A stretch of 64,000 nucleotides of DNA from positions 92,741 to 156,740 of the forward strand of contig JAQFVV010013326.1 of assembly GCA_028023455.1 (NCBI GenBank), in the 5' to 3' direction. Positions 59,000 to 64,000 of the stretch are shown here, one piece after another. The notes under the pieces were generated by a model that was given only the letters and a program-made list of their open reading frames with translations, searched no databases and was not told where the DNA came from. This DNA comes from Epiperipatus broadwayi (Eukaryota; Onychophora; Udeonychophora; Euonychophora; Peripatidae). Both the position numbers and the translations under genes were made by a program. The stretch's first letter is position 1, and each line of letters starts with the position of its first letter.

Positions 59000-60500
59000 A
59001 TTAAAACAAAAACAAAACTGAAATAAACTTCATCAACTCAAATTCTATGAATGCCGAAATTTTAATGTTAGAAGCAGTCATTAATTAGATTCATTTTATT
59101 CCTGTTTATTTAAATTGCCTCCTTAATGTTTCTTTTATTATGATTTTTCTTTTCAGGAAGAATCTTAACACTTTCAATATCAACCTTAAATTTATATTTA
59201 CAAATGTCCTTTCTGATCCAAGAACTGTAGCAGTCATTAAATAACTATTATTTTTACTTTTCACATGCTTATATAACAACTCATGCTCCTTTATTTTTTT
59301 TCAATACTGCACCTCAATTCATCAATATATGATATCATACATCAACAAAAAATTTGATACACAATATTATTTTTCTGCTTGACAGATATGACATTTTAAG
59401 GATTATTCACTAATTTCTTAACATTATTTGTAATACAAAATGAAACATTAAACACATTCTTATGTAAATCCTTAAAAATTTCACTTGAGCATTTCTTATA
59501 AATAGGATAGATATCCATTTTTTATTATCAATCTTCAACTCCTTTAAATGTTTATAACTTTTTTTAAATTGACATAAAGCATTGTTAATCTGTTCCAGCT
59601 TATAACCAACTTCAAACAATTTCTTGACCAATATCTCAATATTTTTTATTTATCTCACTGATAGTGATATAATTTTTCATTAAGAAACAAAAATGATCAA
59701 AAAACTTGCCATCTTACTCATAAATGGTACTTTTGATTTATAAATTTATATATTTCCTTTTTTTGCAATGGTTTGATTATTAATTTATAACTTAGCATAC
59801 TATTATCTCTAGTAATAATTAAATCCAAATACTTGATACTTTTGTTCTGTTCCTTTTCAATAGTCCATTTCAAGCCATTCAAATTATTTAACTCCTCTAC
59901 AAGCTAATTTATACTATTCATATTTCTGCAAACAAAAACATCAACCATATTCTTTTTGTGAATTGTAATATCTCTAAAAGAACATATATTTAAAATACTA
60001 CTCTCATATGTGGACAAAACAAAATTGCAAACTTGTGCAACAACAGACAGATCCACAGCCAAACAATGTTTAGACATTTTATGGTACCCACTTTCAAAAA
60101 GAAGCAACAATGTTATCATCAAAAAATTTTAAAGAAACAATAAGTTTTATCATACTATTTCAAACATCATTACTTTTAAGGCATGTTCAAATATTTTAGG
60201 AAATCCACTCTATCAATAGAACCATGTATTTCTGTTACATCTAATGAAGCAATAATATCATTCTCATTAGTCACTATATTTTTAATTTTATCTTCAAAGT
60301 CAAAAGATGAAGCAGTAGTATGTTTCCTAAATTCTAAAGCTATTGTATCAGCTTTACCAATATATTTAGAAGTCTGTACATAAATGAACCACCAAATCCT
60401 TAAAGGATTATTCTTTTTACCTAACTTTACATTTGCAGAATTAGGGAGGACATACAGCATAGGGGAAAGGATATATCTTATAATACTCATTATTACTTAA
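59000..60500 (-). pseudogene. Penelope-like element, heavily decayed
   Basis: Minus-strand frames, in order: 'NENDIIASLDVTEIHGSI' (60,490-60,176, polymerase motif A region), 'KHCLAVDLSVVAQVCNFVL', then 'STYESSI' (60,122-59,904, motif B region), then 'KKNMVDVFVC' where YVDD is expected, a linker 'LCQFKKSYKHLKELKIDNKK' (59,631-59,410), and an endonuclease tail at about 59,300-59,080. After it, at about 59,080-59,000, comes the family 3' UTR ('AACATTAAAATT', 'ATAGAATTTGAGTTGATGA' on the minus strand), also seen at 6,285 and 60,690. The motif C aspartate pair is damaged and multiple frameshifts are present. It belongs to the same subfamily as the pieces at 5.8-6.5 kb. Confidence 0.75.
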
Positions 60501-60689
60501 GAATTTATGTTTAGCATTTTTGAAAATGTTATTAATTTTATTCTCTGAACATCCATATTACATTCTTCAATCAAAAGAAAACACGTTTCTTCATTTGCAC
60601 TTTAACTTTCTCAATATACTGATATTTCTTCATTAAAACATAACCGCAAACCTTTATCTTCTTTCAAACAAACTATATATCATTTGTCA

Positions 60690-60885
60690 GCCTCTATTGT
60701 GTGTGGGATTCATGGGATTTGAGTTGATCACGTTTGCTTCCGTTTTGTTTTTTGAATTTAACAGTAGTTGAGTGAGGTTAAGGAATTAATCAAAAATACT
60801 TCAGCAGATTGAAAGATTGTATGTAATAGGTTTATTACCATTATATTTTATTTTTATTACAATAATTTTTTAATTAATGGACATT
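60690..60885 (+). repeat. PLE 3' UTR copy in opposite orientation to the adjacent PLE
   Basis: 'TTTGAGTTGATCACGTTTGC', the '...TGAATTTAA..AGTTGAG' block and 'TTATTACCATTATATTTTA' match 6,303-6,440. Lying head to head with the minus-strand PLE at 59.0-60.5 kb, it gives another inverted PLE junction. Confidence 0.7.
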
Positions 60886-61149
60886 TTATTTGTAGTTATA
60901 TGATCTACTAATACAAATTTGCTAGCAAATGAATAAATGGATATACTTTTGTTTAACTTATTTAAACCTTGTGAGAACATTATAAATTAGACATCATAGT
61001 AGCAACAGCAAAACAGATAAATAGATACACTTTTAACTTGTTTAAATTTGTAAGAACATTATTAATTGGAGATTATAGCTACAACAGGAAATATTTGCGT
61101 AATTATAATGGTGATTTGCTGACATAATAAAATATTTGTTCTTATTATT

Positions 61150-61610
61150 ATAGAAATAAAACAAACTAACTCCTTCTTTTTAAAACTTGATTTATTATGA
61201 CTATAATCATGAAAAGGAATCCGACATTTCGACTATTTTTTAAATAGGATGTTAATAGAAAAAGATAAAAGAAAATAATAGGTTTTAATTAAAAAGTTTT
61301 TATTTGATATGTATAAATTTTTTGAAGGAATTAGTTGTGTTTAAGTTGTGATTGTAATAGGAAAGGGAGTGAGATAAGATAAAAAAAAAAAGAAAATTTT
61401 GGTTATGGATATATTTTATATTTTGTAATTTTTAATTAATATAATTTTTTTTTTTGGAATATGTGATATTTATTGTGTATATATATTTTATTTTAGTGTG
61501 CCTTGAAAAAGACTATAAAAAATAGTCGAAACATTGGATTCCTTTTTCATGATTATAGTCATAATAAATCAAGTTTTAAAAAGAAGGAGTTAGTTTGTTT
61601 TATTTCTATA
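61150..61610. mobile_element. Inverted-repeat element with about 95-bp arms, PLE-related
   Basis: Left arm 61,150-61,242 and right arm 61,514-61,610 are reverse complements with about one indel and a few substitutions ('ACTAACTCCTTCTTTTTAAA' at the outer part). The right side contains CCTTGAAAAAGACTAT, ATAGTC, GAAACATTGG, the hairpin-GAAA pattern seen at PLE 3' ends. The interior of about 270 bp is A/T-rich and has no frame. Confidence 0.7.
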
Positions 61611-61699
61611 TTAGATATATATGAACTATTTTGAAAAGAAGAACTGTGTGTTTGATATATTAAATTATTCTTATTATTATAGTGTTGTTTTGTTTTCAT

Positions 61700-61782
61700 A
61701 TTTCAAATGCGTTGACCAGGAAGTGAACCCGAGCCAACTGCTTGGAAGGCAGCTATGCTAATCTACTAGGCTACCAACGCTT
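61700..61782 (-). repeat. tRNA-Gly(UCC)-derived SINE, best-preserved copy
   Basis: 72 bp (61,709-61,780) folding as tRNA-Gly on the minus strand: GCGTTG pairs with CAACGC, D arm TAGCCTAGTAGATTAGCA, anticodon UCC in TTCCA, T arm GGGTTCACTTCC. Downstream ATTTGAAATATGAAAAC is the SINE tail shared with the other copies. The B box (GGTTCAC instead of GGTTCGA) is slightly off. Confidence 0.7.
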
Positions 61783-61789
61783 GACTTGA

Positions 61790-62890
61790 AAGTTATAGTG
61801 TAGAAGGCTTAGACAATCAGAAGTAAAGTCCTTTTTTTTCTATATTGTTAGTTAATTGTTTACTAGGTGTTCTGAGTTTGTATGAATTCTTTCAAGAGTT
61901 TATATTTAATTAAAGACATATATTAAACTGAGAAATTGTATATTTGGGCTAAGGATAATCTTCAGAATAATAAATTGTTAGTAATAATTATTAAGGTATT
62001 TATCTGAAGTGGTTGATGTCAAAATTGCAAAAAGTAGGAAATTTGATACTTATAAATCTTAGTGTAATATATGCATATATTAATGATTTTAATGAGCATG
62101 TAAAATATGTATCATAGCAAAATAAAACTATTTCAGTGGAAGTAACAATCCACGTTTTGTTACATCAATGCTAATGTAATTTGTGAGCATTTTAAAAATA
62201 AATAAATTAAGCCAACTTTTTAGTTTCAAATATTAATTTTGATTAAACTAATTATTTTATTTGATTCTTAAATGATTTTACTGGCTTATAACATAGCAAA
62301 TATTAAGAATGTAAATTTAATTCGTGGAACAAACAAGTTCAAATATATTATACTGCATTACTATGATAATTTACAAACAAGATCCCTATTAATTGCCTGA
62401 GTTAACATGTTATATCACTAGCAATGTAATTTGTCAGATAAAAAGTATCATATAATACTAAATCATCCATGCACTTTACTATTGTTACACAATGCTTTAT
62501 CCTTTTTACCTGATCTTCAGTTTTTTATGTGGCAATATATCAATCATTGATACTTTGAAAAGACAGATACATATTTGTTGTTGTTTGTTGCATAAAATGC
62601 ATTTATATTATTAATATTATATATTTGATGAGATATAAAAATCATTTATACTCATTAAAATCATCACTGTTTCACAAAAATTAATAATTGAAAGTGTAAG
62701 CTGAACTTTTGATTAATTTAAAAATAAAATTTACAACAAATAGAAGCCATTTGTATTCATTATAAGTTAATAAAGTATCACATAACATTTAAAATGATTA
62801 TATTTAACAAAATCATTACTTCAGATACAATTTATCTATTGAAGTATAGTTAAACGTCATTTTTGTCTAATTTTATAATATTAAACTTTA
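61790..62890. other. AT-rich intergenic DNA
   Basis: No coding or structural feature recognised. Confidence 0.6.
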
Positions 62891-62892
62891 GT

Positions 62893-62992
62893 CAAGCATT
62901 GGTGGCCTAAGTGGTTAACATAGCTGCACTTCACAAAGCTTAGCCTTGGGTTAACTTAGGATCAACGCATTTGATACTTGGAAAAAAAGAAA
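62893..62992 (+). repeat. tRNA-Gly-derived SINE, older copy
   Basis: CAAGCATTGGTGGCCTAAG, TGGTTAACATAGCTGC, an anticodon arm with an insertion (ACTTCACAAAGC), GGGTTAACTTAGG and ATCAACGC, then ATTTGATACTTGG plus poly-A. Same head and tail as the copies at 39.2 and 61.7 kb. Confidence 0.65.
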
Positions 62993-64000
62993 TAAATTTG
63001 TAGAGCTTCATCTTCATTGTTTGTGGTAAATTTTTAGGAATAAAATCCAATCATACAGATTAAAATTTTTGATTTATTTTGGACAAGAAATATTTCAAAA
63101 TGATAAGATCGTGAAAAAAAAAACAACAACATAGATTCCTAGATCTGCAATCATGATTTTTATATAAATAAATAAATATATTCTTTTATAAAAACTTTAT
63201 TGATAGATAGCTGAAATTATTTAGAAGCAAATAATTCCATATGATTTTTAAACTAAATTGGGATATGAACACTATGTAAAATGAATTTTGACTATTTCAT
63301 TATTGCCCAAATGATTTTTTATTTGTAATTTAACTTTTTGGTTGGATGACTATTATATTATGTAAAGATGTAATGCGTATTTCTTAAATAATATTTTTCA
63401 TATAAAGGCAAAAATAAATAACTTATAAAGACTAGAATCAGATCATCAAAACAATGTGAGATAATAAACAATGTGTTTTACTTGGCAACAGTATTAAAGT
63501 GAAACTATGTTGCAAACACCTTAGCAGCAGTTGAGATATAGATTAAAAGTATTAGAGGCTTGACAAAAATAAAAGAACAATAAAATTTAATTTAAATTAG
63601 GATAGAATGCAGTAAAATTAAAAAGTTAAGTCTTACAAGTTATAAAAATTGTCGAATCTGAGATCCTAGAATGCAGTCTTATCTGACTATAACTAAGCTT
63701 AACACTGTACTGAAGCTTCCAAAGAAGTAGATAATTACATTTAATCAATAAATAATGTATCACTAACCATGAAATCAACCGAAAGAAAATTTTTGACTTT
63801 TGTGTCAGATATTTTTTACTTTTAATCGATCACTCTAATAAATATTACATTAACAAAATGGAACAATAAATGATAGTTCAGTATTTATTTTCTTGGAAAG
63901 GTTATGTGACTTGTAAACATTAGTAAGCTTCTATCATGAAATTTTGTCCTCTTAAATCAGTCACATTATCCCACTATAATAAACCATATCCAACAAAATA
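62993..64000. other. AT-rich intergenic DNA to window end
   Basis: Nothing recognisable on either strand. Confidence 0.6.

Noticed and set aside
61709-61780. Functional tRNA-Gly gene
   Set aside because: It folds fairly well but carries the SINE tail shared with two other copies and an imperfect B box, so a SINE is the better call.

Overview
This window looks like repeat-dominated, gene-poor nuclear DNA from an invertebrate animal. It is extremely AT-rich, full of (TA)n and homopolymer tracts, and I found no conserved host protein-coding exon. The assignment to an animal rests on its transposons: a LINE, a Ty3/Gypsy element, GIY-YIG Penelope-like elements (PLEs), a Tigger/pogo-like DNA transposon and tRNA-Gly-derived SINEs. 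I cannot name the species. A lophotrochozoan or chelicerate would fit, but that is a guess. Nearly all open frames are decayed transposon pieces or chance frames.

The main result is a set of self-cleaving RNA motifs. From about 41,796 to 46,053 there is a nearly homogeneous tandem array of a 409-bp unit, about 10.4 copies. Every unit carries a minimal type I hammerhead ribozyme: stem I with a 3-nt/1-nt internal loop, CUGACGA, stem II, GAAA, a 2-bp stem III with a 4-nt loop, then a UC cleavage site. Ten of the 11 cores are intact and one has G8 changed to A. This is the layout of metazoan 'retrozymes', tandem repeats whose transcripts are cut by hammerheads and circularised. The array stops within a few bases of the 3' end of a PLE.

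A second, different hammerhead family sits in dispersed repeats of roughly 0.4-0.5 kb that resemble PLE terminal repeats. They form clusters at 3.07-4.71, 48.5-49.65 and 57.93-59.0 kb, with a decayed stray near 30.7 kb. These have the same geometry (CUGAUGA, GAAA, 2-bp stem III, UA cleavage site). Several retain a complete core, others carry single lesions at catalytic bases, and one unit has lost its ribozyme through a deletion between short direct repeats. In each cluster the copies lie in inverted as well as tandem orientation.

Layout: 0-1.5 kb, 3' half of a LINE ending in a pure (TAA)n tract; 3.07-4.71, hammerhead repeats; 5.1-5.75 and 11.13-12.30, inverted copies of a Tigger-like transposon; 5.8-6.5, inverted PLE fragments; 7.27-7.53 and 13.3-13.6, palindromic MITE-like elements; 13.6-18.4, plain AT-rich DNA; 18.5-19.6, a GC/CpG-rich island of unknown role; 23.2-24.3 and 33.99-34.9, two copies of an unidentified repeat; 24.4-25.5, a foldback element; 26.0-30.5, a decayed Ty3/Gypsy element on the minus strand; 35.56, a near-perfect hairpin; 36.85-38.01, an inverted-repeat-bounded segment with a structured palindrome; 38.34-38.74, a cluster of CCAAT boxes; 39.0-39.25, SINE pieces; 41.8-46.05, the retrozyme array; 46.06-48.5, PLE genes in both orientations; 49.95-50.54, a 275-bp-arm hairpin made from PLE sequence; 50.5-57.6, AT-rich DNA with nothing recognisable; 57.9-60.9, hammerhead repeats and another PLE; 61.15-61.61, a PLE-derived inverted repeat; 61.7 and 62.9, SINEs. 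If the system works as in other animals, the PLE reverse transcriptase would be the likely enzyme for both hammerhead families, but that is inference.
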